64,000 nt of DNA, from assembly GCF_006569185.2 (NCBI RefSeq), contig NZ_VIGC02000003.1:186001-250000 (forward strand). The letters are read 5' to 3'. The notes beneath the pieces are model-generated. The model was not told the DNA's origin and did not search any database. It was given only the letters and a program-made list of their open reading frames with translations. The position numbers were made by a program, and so were the translations under genes. The stretch's first letter is position 1. Each line of letters starts with the position of its first letter. Source of the stretch: Litorilinea aerophila. Lineage in GTDB: Bacteria; Chloroflexota; Anaerolineae; Caldilineales; Caldilineaceae. Shown piece after piece: positions 34,268-43,466 of the stretch.

Positions 34268-35176
34268 ATGGAGACAACCACTCCCGGCACCCTGGCCCAG
34301 CCTCAGCAGGCACTCCAGCGGCATTTGCGCCGCCTGGGGGCACGGCGGGTACTTCTCCGGATCGTTATGTATCTCTTGCTGGCGCTGGGCGCAGCGATCT
34401 TCTTTGTGCCTTTCTATTGGGTCGTTACCGCTTCATTCAAGACTCCTGCGGAGTTACGGGCCATTCCGCCCACCTGGTGGCCCCAGACCTTCACCCTGGC
34501 CAACTACCAGGAGGTCTGGCGTGCGGAGTTTGCCCGCTATTTCCTCAATTCCTTCATCTATTCCGGCGGTACCACCCTGGTGGTCATCTTCACCAGCAGC
34601 CTCATCGGCTACGTGATCGTCAAAGATCCCTCGCGGCTGGGCAACATGGTCTTCTGGTTCATCCTGGCCGCCTCTATGGTCCCCTTCGTCACCTACTTAT
34701 TGCCCCTTTTCAAAATTCTGCTGCGCATCCAGAATCTCCTGGGCATCCCCATGGTCAACACCTACTGGGGCATGATCCTGCCCTGGGTGGTCTTCCCCTT
34801 CGGTGTCTTTCTCATGCGCCAGGCCATGTACAGTATCCCCAACGATCTCTTGGATGCGGCCCGCATCGACGGCGCGTCGGAGTTCGGCATCTACTGGCGC
34901 ATCGTCCTGCCCCTGGTCCGCCACAACATCGCAGCCCTGGCCATCATCGTCTTCATCTTCAAGTACGATGACCTGCTTTGGCCCCTGGTGGTGGCCCAGC
35001 GCACCGAGATGTACCCCGTCACCGTGGGGCTGGTGGAGTACGTAGGACAGTTCTTCGTGGAATATCACCTCTACACCACGGCCGCCGTGCTGGCCATCGT
35101 GCCCGTGTTCCTGATCTACCTGGCCCTCCAGCGCTACATCATCGAGGGTATCGCCACCCAGGGGCTGAAAGGATAG
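34268..35176 (+). CDS. Carbohydrate ABC transporter permease (MalG/UgpE type)
   Basis: A 302-residue permease with six helices and the EAA loop AARIDGASEFGIYWRIVLPLV (about 198-218). The end YIIEGIATQGLKG is the usual MalG-type C-terminus (RYFVQGLTAGAVKG in relatives). It starts 99 nt after the first permease, with GAGAG before the ATG. Together with 31770 and 33263 it makes a CUT1-type importer lacking its own ATPase. Confidence 0.93.
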   Translation: METTTPGTLAQPQQALQRHLRRLGARRVLLRIVMYLLLALGAAIFFVPFYWVVTASFKTPAELRAIPPTWWPQTFTLANYQEVWRAEFARYFLNSFIYSGGTTLVVIFTSSLIGYVIVKDPSRLGNMVFWFILAASMVPFVTYLLPLFKILLRIQNLLGIPMVNTYWGMILPWVVFPFGVFLMRQAMYSIPNDLLDAARIDGASEFGIYWRIVLPLVRHNIAALAIIVFIFKYDDLLWPLVVAQRTEMYPVTVGLVEYVGQFFVEYHLYTTAAVLAIVPVFLIYLALQRYIIEGIATQGLKG

Positions 35177-35229
35177 CCCCCAATAGTTTGATGGCCGGAT
35201 TAAACGCCGGCCATCCCGGCGCGCTACTT

Positions 35230-35257
35230 TTGACAGGGCTGCCAACTGTGTTATAGT
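35230..35257 (+). promoter_or_regulatory. Promoter upstream of the heparinase-like gene
   Basis: TTGACA (35230-35235), a 16-bp spacer and TATAGT (35252-35257). It gives the heparinase-like gene and those after it a start independent of the transporter operon, with a leader of about 85 nt. Confidence 0.65.
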
Positions 35258-35348
35258 AGGCTGTGTTTGTTTGTGCTCCGGACAAAATCGCCGGACCCAG
35301 CCTCGAGCAGAGTTTCCTGGCAGAGTTTCCTGAACGCGGAGCGTCGCC

Positions 35349-37244
35349 GTGCTGACCCATCACCCCTATCCCCAGGCCGTCTTCCCCCTGCCGTATGCCA
35401 CCGCGGCCTACGAGCTGGCACCCTTTTTCCCCCAGGATCCTGCCCCCTGGACGCCCCAGCAGGTGCGGGACACCCTGGCGGACCGGGCCACCTTCCAGAA
35501 ACAGCGGCGCGTCCTCAATATCTACTACTACCGCATCGGCCACACCCTGGCCTTTCCCCTGCCCCTGGATCACCGGCCGGATGCCCTGCCCGCCGGCATC
35601 CCAGGCTGGACAGGCTCCGGCCGCCGCTATCCCTGGTTCGTCTGGCTCTGGTGGGAATTGGAGGAGCGCTGGCGGGTCCTCCAGGCCGCCTGGCGCCTGC
35701 TAGATGACCAGGAAGCCGGGCAGATGCTCCAGCAGGAAGTGGCTGCCCTGGATGGCTGGTCCACCTTCGTGGGCTGGAGCGGCCAGGTCCAGCTCATCAC
35801 CGGCCACGTGGCTGCCTGCCTGGCCCTCTGCCTGGGTGATCGGGAGGGTTGGGAAGAGATTCTCTACCAGCGCGCCCTGGCGGCAGCGCGACGTCTCCTG
35901 GAGCAGGACGTCTGGCCCTGGTACCAGGAGACCTGGGCGGACCCGTCTCCCCTCACCGCCGCCCGGCTGCACAACATCCCCACCATCGTGCTGGTCCGCA
36001 ACGCCCAACTGGCCCGCACTGTCGGCCACCCCCGGGCCCAGGTGCTGGAGGCCCGGGCCCGGGACGCCTTCCACGCCTGGTGCCAGCTGCGCCTGGCCGA
36101 CCCGCCCCACACTGAGGGCACCGCGTATGACGGCTACCTGCTGGACTCGGTGACCGAATGGCTGGCCGGGCTGCCCGACCGGGAGGCCCTGGTGGCCGAC
36201 CACGGCCCCGCGCTGGACAGCGTGCTCCAGGACCTGCTGCACCTCACCCTGCCCGGCCGGCCGGACCTCCATGCGCCCCTGTCCGATGTGGAGCCGGAGA
36301 TGCCCTTCTGGATGACCGTGCTGCTGCGGCTGGCCCGCTGGCGAAGTCATGGACCGGCCCTGTGGCTGGCCCGCCGCCTGCCCCTGGTGCGCATGCCCGC
36401 AGCCGCCCTCCAGGAAGCCGCCCACCTACCGGATCCGACCCACTTGCCCGACGAACCGCCCCGCCCGGCGCCCACGGTTCTGGCCAACGCCGCTGCCCTG
36501 CGGATCGGCTGGGAGATGCCCCACCGGCTGGCTGCCATCAGCCTCAACCGGGGCGACATGAGTCACCTCCATCGGGATGGCGGCCAGGTGATCATCGGCT
36601 GGCAGGGCCGCTTTTGGATCACCGACCCCGGCTATCAGCAGTATCGGCCCGGCGAGGAACGGGACTTCACCCTGGGCGTCCACGCCCACAACGCGCCGGT
36701 CTTCGACGGGGCGGTGCAGGTGAACCGGGGTGGTCGGCTGCTGGCGGTGGGGGAGACCGCTGAGGGCTGGCAGTACGCCTGGGTGGACATCACCCGCTGT
36801 TACGGCAACCTGCCGCCCGGCGCCAGCGTCCGCCGGGCCCTCTGGCTGCTGGAGGCTCCCCTGGCTGTGGTGGTACAGGATGAGCTGCGGGGCCTGCCGG
36901 CAGGCCTCCAGGTCCAGACGGCCTGGCACGGGGGCGCATACCTGGCCTGGGCCTTTTGCCATGGATGGGCCCGCCTGGACGATGGTCGCCATGCCCTCTG
37001 GTTTGGCACCCTGCCAGGCGCTGTGGATCCTGCCGGCCTGAGCCGCCATGGGGCCAGCCGGGGCGAGCTCACCTGGCTTCTCACCGAGACCCTGGACGGC
37101 CCTGAGCAGGTGCGGTGGTGGATTTTCTGTGGCGACGAGGCCGGGAGTTGGTCTCCGCCTTCGGCATCCGTCACCGAAGGGGGGCTGCGCCTTGCCCACG
37201 CCGGCACCAGCGTCCTGATCCCTTCCCTGCCCTCTCCGCCGTAG
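35349..37244 (+). CDS. Heparinase II/III-like protein
   Basis: A 631-residue protein. The N-terminal 340 residues are helical, rich in Trp, as in the alpha-toroid of polysaccharide lyases; the C-terminal half carries the heparinase II/III beta domain with SHLHRDGGQVIIGWQGRFWITDPGYQQY (about residues 399-426). The family cleaves heparin, chondroitin, alginate or related uronic glycans by beta-elimination. No signal peptide is visible, so it probably acts inside the cell on imported oligosaccharides, or is not a lyase. The start is a GTG with GGAG 8 nt upstream. It follows the two permeases and is followed by a Gfo/Idh dehydrogenase. Confidence 0.75.
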   Translation: MLTHHPYPQAVFPLPYATAAYELAPFFPQDPAPWTPQQVRDTLADRATFQKQRRVLNIYYYRIGHTLAFPLPLDHRPDALPAGIPGWTGSGRRYPWFVWLWWELEERWRVLQAAWRLLDDQEAGQMLQQEVAALDGWSTFVGWSGQVQLITGHVAACLALCLGDREGWEEILYQRALAAARRLLEQDVWPWYQETWADPSPLTAARLHNIPTIVLVRNAQLARTVGHPRAQVLEARARDAFHAWCQLRLADPPHTEGTAYDGYLLDSVTEWLAGLPDREALVADHGPALDSVLQDLLHLTLPGRPDLHAPLSDVEPEMPFWMTVLLRLARWRSHGPALWLARRLPLVRMPAAALQEAAHLPDPTHLPDEPPRPAPTVLANAAALRIGWEMPHRLAAISLNRGDMSHLHRDGGQVIIGWQGRFWITDPGYQQYRPGEERDFTLGVHAHNAPVFDGAVQVNRGGRLLAVGETAEGWQYAWVDITRCYGNLPPGASVRRALWLLEAPLAVVVQDELRGLPAGLQVQTAWHGGAYLAWAFCHGWARLDDGRHALWFGTLPGAVDPAGLSRHGASRGELTWLLTETLDGPEQVRWWIFCGDEAGSWSPPSASVTEGGLRLAHAGTSVLIPSLPSPP

Positions 37245-37325
37245 CTCCGCGCCTCGAGATTTCACGGCCCTTCATCCATCGTCCCTCCACCCTGTATTCT
37301 CAACCCTGTACAACGGAGCGAGCCC

Positions 37326-38225
37326 ATGTTGAAAATTGGCATTCTCGGCAGCGACAACAGCCACGCCGAACGGTTTTCCGAAATTTTGAACCGCCCGGAT
37401 CATCCCAGCTATCAGGCCGACGCCGACGCGCGGGTGGTGGCCATCTGGGGCGAAGATCCCGAGCGTACCCGCCAGGTGGCCGAACACGGCCACATCGATG
37501 CCATCGTTCCTCGCCCGGAGGAGATGCTGGGCCGGGTAGACGCGGTCTTCTGTGTCACCCGCCACGGCGGCCGCCACCTGGAGCTGGTGCGGCCCTTCCT
37601 CCAGGCCGGCGTGCCCACCTTCATCGACAAACCCCTGGCTACCACCGGGGCGGATGCCCGGGCCATCGTTCAACTGGCGGCCCAGTCGGGCGCGCCCTTC
37701 ACTTCCTTCTCCACTGTCCGCTTCAGCCAGGACGCTCAGCGTTTCCTGGCCACGGCCCGACAACTGGGTGGCGTGCGCGCCGGCATCTATACCGGGCCAG
37801 CTACCCGCCGCAACCCCTACGGCGGCGCCATCTTCTACGCCATCCACAGCATCGAGCTCATGCTCATGACCCAGGGCACCGGGGTGGAGTGGGTCCATGC
37901 CCTGGAGGGCCCGGCCGTGGATGATCAGGGCAACGGCACGGTGGTGGTCCTCTGTGCCTGGCCTGACGGCGCCACCGGCACCCTGGAGCTTACGGTGGAC
38001 GCGAAGTATGCCTTCCGGGCCACCGCCCTGGGGCGGGAGGGCGTCCACAGCGTCACCCTGGACATCAGCGACTGCTACCGGGAGGGGATGAAGCGCATCC
38101 TGGCCTGCCTGCGGGGCGGCGGCAGCCCGGTGGAACCCGCCGAAATGGTGGAGGCAGTCCAGATCGGCCAGGCCATCGACCTGAGTGTGGATCGGGGCCA
38201 GCGGATTTACCTCCGGGAGCTGTGA
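37326..38225 (+). CDS. Gfo/Idh/MocA family oxidoreductase
   Basis: A 299-residue oxidoreductase with an unusual N-terminal nucleotide loop (KIGILGSDNSHAERF) and the conserved lysine in FIDKPLATTG. Its short length and the GSDNSH start match a branch that also holds the 24048 protein (GFQHPH start), which suggests an NAD(P) site with a His in place of the third glycine. It is likely to oxidize or reduce a sugar acid from the glycan. The ATG follows GGAG; its stop is 3 nt before the next start, so the two are translationally linked. Confidence 0.82.
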   Translation: MLKIGILGSDNSHAERFSEILNRPDHPSYQADADARVVAIWGEDPERTRQVAEHGHIDAIVPRPEEMLGRVDAVFCVTRHGGRHLELVRPFLQAGVPTFIDKPLATTGADARAIVQLAAQSGAPFTSFSTVRFSQDAQRFLATARQLGGVRAGIYTGPATRRNPYGGAIFYAIHSIELMLMTQGTGVEWVHALEGPAVDDQGNGTVVVLCAWPDGATGTLELTVDAKYAFRATALGREGVHSVTLDISDCYREGMKRILACLRGGGSPVEPAEMVEAVQIGQAIDLSVDRGQRIYLREL

Positions 38226-38228
38226 GCC

Positions 38229-39998
38229 ATGAACGCAACCGCCTCTCCCCTGGGACTTTGCATCCTGCCGGAACCCGCCCCCAATGCCGGTCGGACGGTG
38301 GCCTACCCCCACTACATCCACGAGGCGCTGGATCATGCCGGCCTTTGCTATCGGGACGTCCCGCCCGAGACCCTGGATGCCGCGCTGGATCACCTGGCCA
38401 TCCTGGTCACTGTTGGCGATGCCGTCCTGCCCGAAACCACCCAGGAGGAGCTGCGGCGCTGGGTGGCGGCGGGCGGCGTCTGGATCGCGGTGGCCGGCAC
38501 CGGGGGGCTGGCGGACCTGCTGGGCGTGACGCCGGAGCCCCCAGCCTACCGCAGCTTTGGCGGCGGCGCAGGCACCCTGGGTGAAGGCTATCTGGCCCCT
38601 CGGCAGGCCGATCATCCTGCCGTGGCCCATCTGCGCCTGCCCCTGCACTTCTTCAACGGCCTGCCGGCTCGCCCTGCCGGCGCGACGGTGCTGGCCTCGG
38701 TGTTGGATGCCCACCAGCGGGAGACGCCCCGGGCGGCCCTCACCGAACGGCAGATCGGCCAGGGCCGCTGCCTTTTCCTCGCCGCGGATCTCCCGGGGAC
38801 CCTGGTGCGCATCCAGCAGGGGGTGGGCGTTACCCGAGATGGCGTCTCCGCACCCGACGGCACGGCTCCTGTGGAGGATCGGGTGCTGAAGAGCGGGGAC
38901 GGCGGTGTGCTGGACTGGATCTTCGACCGCCAGCCAGTCCCCGGGGTGCCGGGACTTCAGGCCTTTCTGGAACCGGTGGCGGACCTCTGGCGGGAGTTGC
39001 TCTTGCGGAGCATCTTCCACGGGGCCACCGTCCGGGGCGTGGCCCTGCCCCTGCTGTGGCTCTATCCCCGCAACCTGCCCGCCCTGGCCCACATCTCCCA
39101 CGACACCGACGGCAACGACGTGGAGCTGGGTTGGGAGCTGCTGGAGGTGGTGAACCGGGCGGGTGTCCGGACTACCTGGTGCGTGATCCTGCCGGGATAT
39201 CCGCCCGAGCTCACGGCGGCCATCCGGGATGCCGGCCACGAGCTGGCCATGCACTACGACAGCATGACGCCGGGGCTCCCCTGGAGCCAGGAGCAGTTTG
39301 TCCGCCAGTGGGAGGAGCTGGTGGCCCTGTTCGGCGGCGAGCGGCCGGTGACCAACAAGAACCATTACCTGCGCTGGGAAGGGGACACGGAGCTCTTCCG
39401 GTGGTGTCTGGACCAGGGCATCCAGCTGGATCAGTCCAAGGGCGCGTCCAAGACGGGGGAGGCCGGCTTCAACTTCGGCACCTGCCATCCGTACTTCCCG
39501 GTCGACTTCGCCGGGGAGCGCCTGGACGTGCTGGAGCTGTGTACGCCGACCCAGGATCTGGAGGTCTTCGCCCCAGAGGCCCTGGGGCCGGCCCTGATGG
39601 AGGCGGTGCTGCGCAGCCATGGCGTCCTGCATCTGCTTTTCCACCCGGCCCACATTCGCAAGCCGGGCGTGGTCCAGGCCATCCAAACCATGGTCGAGGG
39701 CTGTCGGGCGGCGGGCATGGCCTGGTGGACGGCCCGGGAGATCAATGCCTGGGAGCGGGCCCGGCGCCAGGTCACGTGGCGGGACTATGGCCAGGCCCAC
39801 GGGGCCGCCCAGGTCACCCTGGAGACGCCGGCCGCCCTGCCCGAGGCTACCGTGCTCTGGCTTGCCCCCGAGGTCCAGGCCTGTCAGGTAAACGGCGAGC
39901 CACAGCCGGTGACCCGGGTGCGGCGATGGGGGCATGACTTCCTGGCCGTGACCCTGGAGGGCCGGTCGGGCGCGGCCTACACCCTGACCCTGGAATGA
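38229..39998 (+). CDS. Two-domain protein: GATase-like N-terminus and polysaccharide deacetylase-like C-terminus
   Basis: A 589-residue protein without a signal peptide. Residues 1-240 look like a class I glutamine amidotransferase/ThuA-like Rossmann domain (YPHYIHEALDHAGL, LAILVTVGDAVLPETTQEELRRWVAAGGVWIAV, a glycine-rich GGGAGTLGEGY), but the nucleophilic Cys is not evident. Residues 280-520 are NodB-like: ISHDTDGND near 300, GHELAMHYDSM near 340 and a late LLFHPAHI, the Asp-His-His set of metal deacetylases. The last 80 residues form a small beta domain. It probably removes acetyl or other groups from the sugars handled by the locus, or simply binds them. It is the last gene of the unit. 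Confidence 0.65.
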   Translation: MNATASPLGLCILPEPAPNAGRTVAYPHYIHEALDHAGLCYRDVPPETLDAALDHLAILVTVGDAVLPETTQEELRRWVAAGGVWIAVAGTGGLADLLGVTPEPPAYRSFGGGAGTLGEGYLAPRQADHPAVAHLRLPLHFFNGLPARPAGATVLASVLDAHQRETPRAALTERQIGQGRCLFLAADLPGTLVRIQQGVGVTRDGVSAPDGTAPVEDRVLKSGDGGVLDWIFDRQPVPGVPGLQAFLEPVADLWRELLLRSIFHGATVRGVALPLLWLYPRNLPALAHISHDTDGNDVELGWELLEVVNRAGVRTTWCVILPGYPPELTAAIRDAGHELAMHYDSMTPGLPWSQEQFVRQWEELVALFGGERPVTNKNHYLRWEGDTELFRWCLDQGIQLDQSKGASKTGEAGFNFGTCHPYFPVDFAGERLDVLELCTPTQDLEVFAPEALGPALMEAVLRSHGVLHLLFHPAHIRKPGVVQAIQTMVEGCRAAGMAWWTAREINAWERARRQVTWRDYGQAHGAAQVTLETPAALPEATVLWLAPEVQACQVNGEPQPVTRVRRWGHDFLAVTLEGRSGAAYTLTLE

Positions 39999-40004
39999 AT
40001 GGCG

Positions 40005-40139
40005 CTACTGCCAAAAGGTCAAATGAGGACGCTGACCCACACAGATGGACGCTGATTCGGCTTACTCTCCCCTGCGCTTCTTTGCGCCTTTGCGCCTTTG
40101 CGTTCAAAAATGCCCTTCTTGCAGGGGAGTCATGAATTG
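40005..40139. repeat. Family B intergenic repeat, copy 1
   Basis: A 135-bp element that matches 46386-46513 closely, with the blocks AAAGGTCAAATGA, GACGCTGACCCAC, CAGATG, ACGCTGATTCGG, TTGCG-CTTTGCG and GTTCAAAAATGCCCTT-TTGCAGGGG. This copy has an extra tandem GCGCCTTT. It starts just after the deacetylase-like gene. There is no open reading frame of note, and no inverted ends were seen. Confidence 0.85.
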
Positions 40140-40283
40140 GATGGGGCAAAATCGGGCCGCTGAAGCGGGCGAGCGGACCTTGCAGATTCTGGCCGGTGAC
40201 GCCATTGGGGTACAATAGCATGGAGCAGGACGCGCTCTTGGGCGCGAACCGGCTCGCAACGCCCTGGCATCTCCCCACATCCA

Positions 40284-41216
40284 ATGCATGCAAGGACACT
40301 GGTGGCCATGGTTTGGCGCGGGGATGTTGTCTCTGTTCTGCTTCGTCTGTGGGTACGGCTGCAGCTGATGGGGTGGCGGCTCTGGCGTCGGCGACAGGAA
40401 GCCGCCGGCGGGAAGATACTTTTTGCCCTGGCCCTGGTGCTTTCCGCCTGGCTGGGTGTCAGCCCGGTCGCCCGCGTCGCCCATCTGCTGGCCGGCGGCG
40501 AGGAGGTGCCGCCCCTGGAATGCGAATCCCGGGACGGGGTGGTCGGCCAGCTGCCTCGGGACCACTATCTCTACAGCGAGCGCTACGGTTGGTTCGATAC
40601 CGCCCACTTTGCCACCGGCGACCCGGCCCAGGTGATCCGGGATGTCCACGCCGCGGTGGCCCGGGGTGGGGACCAGGTGGTGATTCAGCAGGGTCTGCGG
40701 GGTGGCATCACCGGCTACACGGCCTACTACTGGGTCTCGGGGCGGGTGCCCCGGGACCGGATCTTGGGCGTGGCCCTGGGCATCTACCTGGATTGGAGCC
40801 GCCGGTTCGAGGCCTGGCAAAACCGGCCGCCCCGAGCTCTGTTGGGGCCCTTCACGCCCTTCGCCATCGAAGATCTGCCATCCCAGTATGTGGGTTTCTA
40901 TGCCAGCGCCCACAGGCTGGACCTGGCCTACGTGCTGGCCTGCTACCTGGATGAAATGGAACCCACCGACGAAGCGCCGCCGCGGCTGACCCTGGCAGCT
41001 GACCTGGCCGGCAAGGTGGAGCCGGTGCTGCCGGGCATCCGGCGCCTGGTGAATCGGGCCTTCACGCCCCTGGTGCCCACGCCGGACGGCTGGCGCCGGG
41101 TGCCCTGGCCCAAGGCCCTGCGCATGATGCCCGTCGGCAGCGTCAGCGGGCTCTGGCATTTTGTCTCGGAGGAGACCTGGTACTTCGACGCCGCGCTGGT
41201 GTTGGCCGAGGACTGA
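40284..41216 (+). CDS. Hypothetical membrane-anchored protein
   Basis: I do not recognise this 310-residue protein. One helix is predicted near residues 44-68 (KILFALALVLSAWLGVSPVARVAHLLAG), after a basic Arg/Trp-rich N-terminus, so the rest is likely extracytoplasmic. The body is rich in Asp, Pro and aromatic residues, with DHYLYSERYGWFDTAHFATGD near 92-112 and YTAYYWVSGRVPRDRI. It lacks cysteine pairs apart from single ones. An ATG at 40308 with AAGGA about 11 nt upstream is a good alternative start. It stands alone between the B repeat and the convergent BNR gene. Confidence 0.65.
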   Translation: MHARTLVAMVWRGDVVSVLLRLWVRLQLMGWRLWRRRQEAAGGKILFALALVLSAWLGVSPVARVAHLLAGGEEVPPLECESRDGVVGQLPRDHYLYSERYGWFDTAHFATGDPAQVIRDVHAAVARGGDQVVIQQGLRGGITGYTAYYWVSGRVPRDRILGVALGIYLDWSRRFEAWQNRPPRALLGPFTPFAIEDLPSQYVGFYASAHRLDLAYVLACYLDEMEPTDEAPPRLTLAADLAGKVEPVLPGIRRLVNRAFTPLVPTPDGWRRVPWPKALRMMPVGSVSGLWHFVSEETWYFDAALVLAED

Positions 41217-41298
41217 AAGAGGAGCACCAGGCCTCTCCAGAGACAAAGCCGTGGGTTGGCAGCCCGCCGCTGCTGGTCCGCTCTCTGTCCCCGTGCTT

Positions 41299-42321
41299 TT
41301 ATCCAGGGGCGGCATGGAGTACCAGGGCGTTGACCGTGTTAAAATGAACGCCATCCGGCCACGCCACCGGGATTTCTTCCCAGCTCTGGCCAGCGTCAGT
41401 CGAACGGAAGAGCCGTTGGCGGGTTGCAGTGTAGAAGATACCCGGTTCGGTCGCATGGGTGGCCAGGACATAGGCCCGGGTGCCTCGAGACGGGGGCAGG
41501 CCTTCGTGGACCGGCTGCCAGGGGCCATCCCCGGAGCGCCGGTAGAGGGTGGCCTGCGCGGCGCTGTCCTGGTGGGCCTGGCGCGGCCCGGGAGAAGCGG
41601 AGACTACCAGGGTGCGCGGGTCGGCCGGATCCACCGCCAGGCCCCAGCAGTAGTGATGGGCCATGCCTTCGTCTTCCTGGTGCCAGGTGGCGCCGCCGTC
41701 GTAGCTGGCGGCAAAGCCGCCGCCGGCCGCCTCATAGAGGGTGCCCGGTGCCTGGGGGTGGGTGCGCAGGGTGTGGCAGTCGTGTTGGGAGTTGGGCTTG
41801 CGATCCTCCCAGGTCTCCCCATCGTCCAGGCTGCGCATGACGCCGCCCAGCTCGATCCCCACGAAAAGGCGGCCCGGCTGTGCCAGGTCGGGTTCAATCC
41901 AGCGCACGTGGTGGGTCCACGGCCTGGGCGGGAAACTCCAGGTTGAAGCGGAGGGCAGCCTGCGCAGGCCCGGCCGCTCCACCCAGTTCCGGCCGCCATC
42001 CTCCGAGCGGAAGAGCGCGCTGGGCTCCGTGCCGGCCCAGAGCACGCCGTAGCCGTTGACCGCCTGGTGGGGGCTGACCGCCACGGCCATCACCGCTTCG
42101 TGGGGGAGGGTTCCGGGGGCCGGCTGCCACTGCTGGCCTCCATCGTCGCTCAGCCACAGCCCGGCATCGAAGGTGCCACAGTAGACGCGCCCCGGGCGGT
42201 GGGGATCCACGGCCAGGGCGTGGCAGTCGTGGCCCAGCAGGTGGATGTCGGCCTGCCAGGTACCCTGGACCGGTTTCAAGACGGCCAGACCGCCGTGGTA
42301 AGCCAGAAAAATGGTTGCCAT
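41299..42321 (-). CDS. BNR/Asp-box repeat protein (sialidase or VPS10-like beta propeller)
   Basis: A 340-residue protein made of repeated beta-propeller blades with Asp-box motifs S-x-D-x-G-x-x-W: SDDGGQQWQ, SEDGGRNWVE, LDDGETWEDR, YDGGATWHQ and TDAGQSWEE. Proteins of this type include sialidases, exo-alpha-sialidase-like enzymes and photosystem assembly factors; here there is no clear sialidase arginine triad and no signal peptide, so a sensor or binding protein is as likely. The frame is open 90 codons upstream, but ATG 42321 has GGGAG and starts the repeats. It diverges from the amidohydrolase at 42381, 59 nt away, so one control region serves both. Confidence 0.82.
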   Translation of the reverse strand: MATIFLAYHGGLAVLKPVQGTWQADIHLLGHDCHALAVDPHRPGRVYCGTFDAGLWLSDDGGQQWQPAPGTLPHEAVMAVAVSPHQAVNGYGVLWAGTEPSALFRSEDGGRNWVERPGLRRLPSASTWSFPPRPWTHHVRWIEPDLAQPGRLFVGIELGGVMRSLDDGETWEDRKPNSQHDCHTLRTHPQAPGTLYEAAGGGFAASYDGGATWHQEDEGMAHHYCWGLAVDPADPRTLVVSASPGPRQAHQDSAAQATLYRRSGDGPWQPVHEGLPPSRGTRAYVLATHATEPGIFYTATRQRLFRSTDAGQSWEEIPVAWPDGVHFNTVNALVLHAAPG

Positions 42322-42380
42322 GATGTTCGCTCCCTTCCTTCGGAGACTCACAAATTCACCGTTCGCAGAAAGGTAACCCC

Positions 42381-43457
42381 ATGAGCACCCCACTCCTGAT
42401 CGTTGACACCGACATCCACCCCGGCCTGAATGGCGATCGGGTGGCGGAGTTTCTGCCCGAACCGTGGCGCACCCGCTTTCGTTCTGGCAACCGAAGCTCC
42501 GGCACCCTGGGCTACTGGAATCCCAACGGCGTGAATCGGGTGGATGCGGTCCTGGAGGACGGCACTCGCATTGAACAGGACCCGCAGGCATTGGCCCGAC
42601 ATCTGCTGGACGAGTACCACATCAGCTACGGCATCCTCAACGTGGGCTCGGTCCTGCACCTGGGTGTCTCGCCGGAGCCAGACTACGCCGCGGCGCTGAT
42701 TTCGGCCATGAACGATGTGGTGATCCACGACTGGCTGCCGGCCGATCCCCGCTACCGCGCGTCCATCGCCGTCTACCCCAACGACCCGGAGCTGGCCGTG
42801 CGGGAGATCCACCGCCTGGGCGACCATCCGGGCGTGGTCCAGGTGATCATGCCCAGCGCGGCCCGCATGCCCTACGGCCAGCGCTTCTTCCACCCCATCT
42901 ACGCGGCTGCAGTCGAGCACAACCTGCCCGTGGCCATCCACCCGGGCACAGAAGGGGTGGGCATCTCTGGCGCGCCCACCGTGGCCGGCTACCCCACCAG
43001 CTACTTCGAATGGCACACCAACCTGGTCTCCAGCTACATCGCCCACCTGGTGAGCATGGTGGTGGAGGGGGTCTTCGTCAAGTTTCCCAGCCTGAAGTTC
43101 GTCATGCTGGAGGGAGGCGTCTCCTGGCTGCCGCCTATCTTGTGGCGCTTCGACAAAAACTGGAAAGCCCTGCGCATGACCACCCCATGGCTGGAACGTC
43201 CCCCCAGCGAATACGTGCAGGAGCACGTGCTCCTCTCCACCCAGCCCCTGGAAGAGCCCGAGGATCGACGCCACTTCACCGCCATCCTGGAGATGTTCGA
43301 CGCGGGCAACATGCTCATGTTCTCCACCGACTATCCCCACTGGGACGGCGACACGCCCGACTTTGCCGCCCGGGCCTTCCCTCCAGAGCTGCGGTCCCGG
43401 GTCATGGGGGAGACGGCCTGCCGGCTCTATGGCCTGCCCATGGCGGTGGCCGCCTGA
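42381..43457 (+). CDS. Amidohydrolase family 2 protein (ACMSD-like)
   Basis: A 358-residue TIM-barrel metal enzyme. The first metal motif is VDTDIHPG, where Asp-Ile-His stands for the common His-x-His; the second is AIHPGTEG, and the C-terminal Asp is in LMFSTDYPHWDGD, a strong signature of the amidohydrolase-2 group that includes 2-amino-3-carboxymuconate semialdehyde decarboxylase and limonene-related hydrolases. Its reaction is likely hydrolysis or non-oxidative decarboxylation of a small organic acid. AAAGGT precedes the ATG. The Nudix gene starts 9 nt after its stop. Confidence 0.85.
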   Translation: MSTPLLIVDTDIHPGLNGDRVAEFLPEPWRTRFRSGNRSSGTLGYWNPNGVNRVDAVLEDGTRIEQDPQALARHLLDEYHISYGILNVGSVLHLGVSPEPDYAAALISAMNDVVIHDWLPADPRYRASIAVYPNDPELAVREIHRLGDHPGVVQVIMPSAARMPYGQRFFHPIYAAAVEHNLPVAIHPGTEGVGISGAPTVAGYPTSYFEWHTNLVSSYIAHLVSMVVEGVFVKFPSLKFVMLEGGVSWLPPILWRFDKNWKALRMTTPWLERPPSEYVQEHVLLSTQPLEEPEDRRHFTAILEMFDAGNMLMFSTDYPHWDGDTPDFAARAFPPELRSRVMGETACRLYGLPMAVAA

Positions 43458-43466
43458 GGCAGCCCC

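Noticed and set aside
37272-39935. 887-residue open frame on the minus strand
   Set aside because: It runs antisense through the Gfo/Idh and deacetylase-like genes, which have motifs and ribosome sites; the frame is Gly/His/Gln-rich as shadows are.
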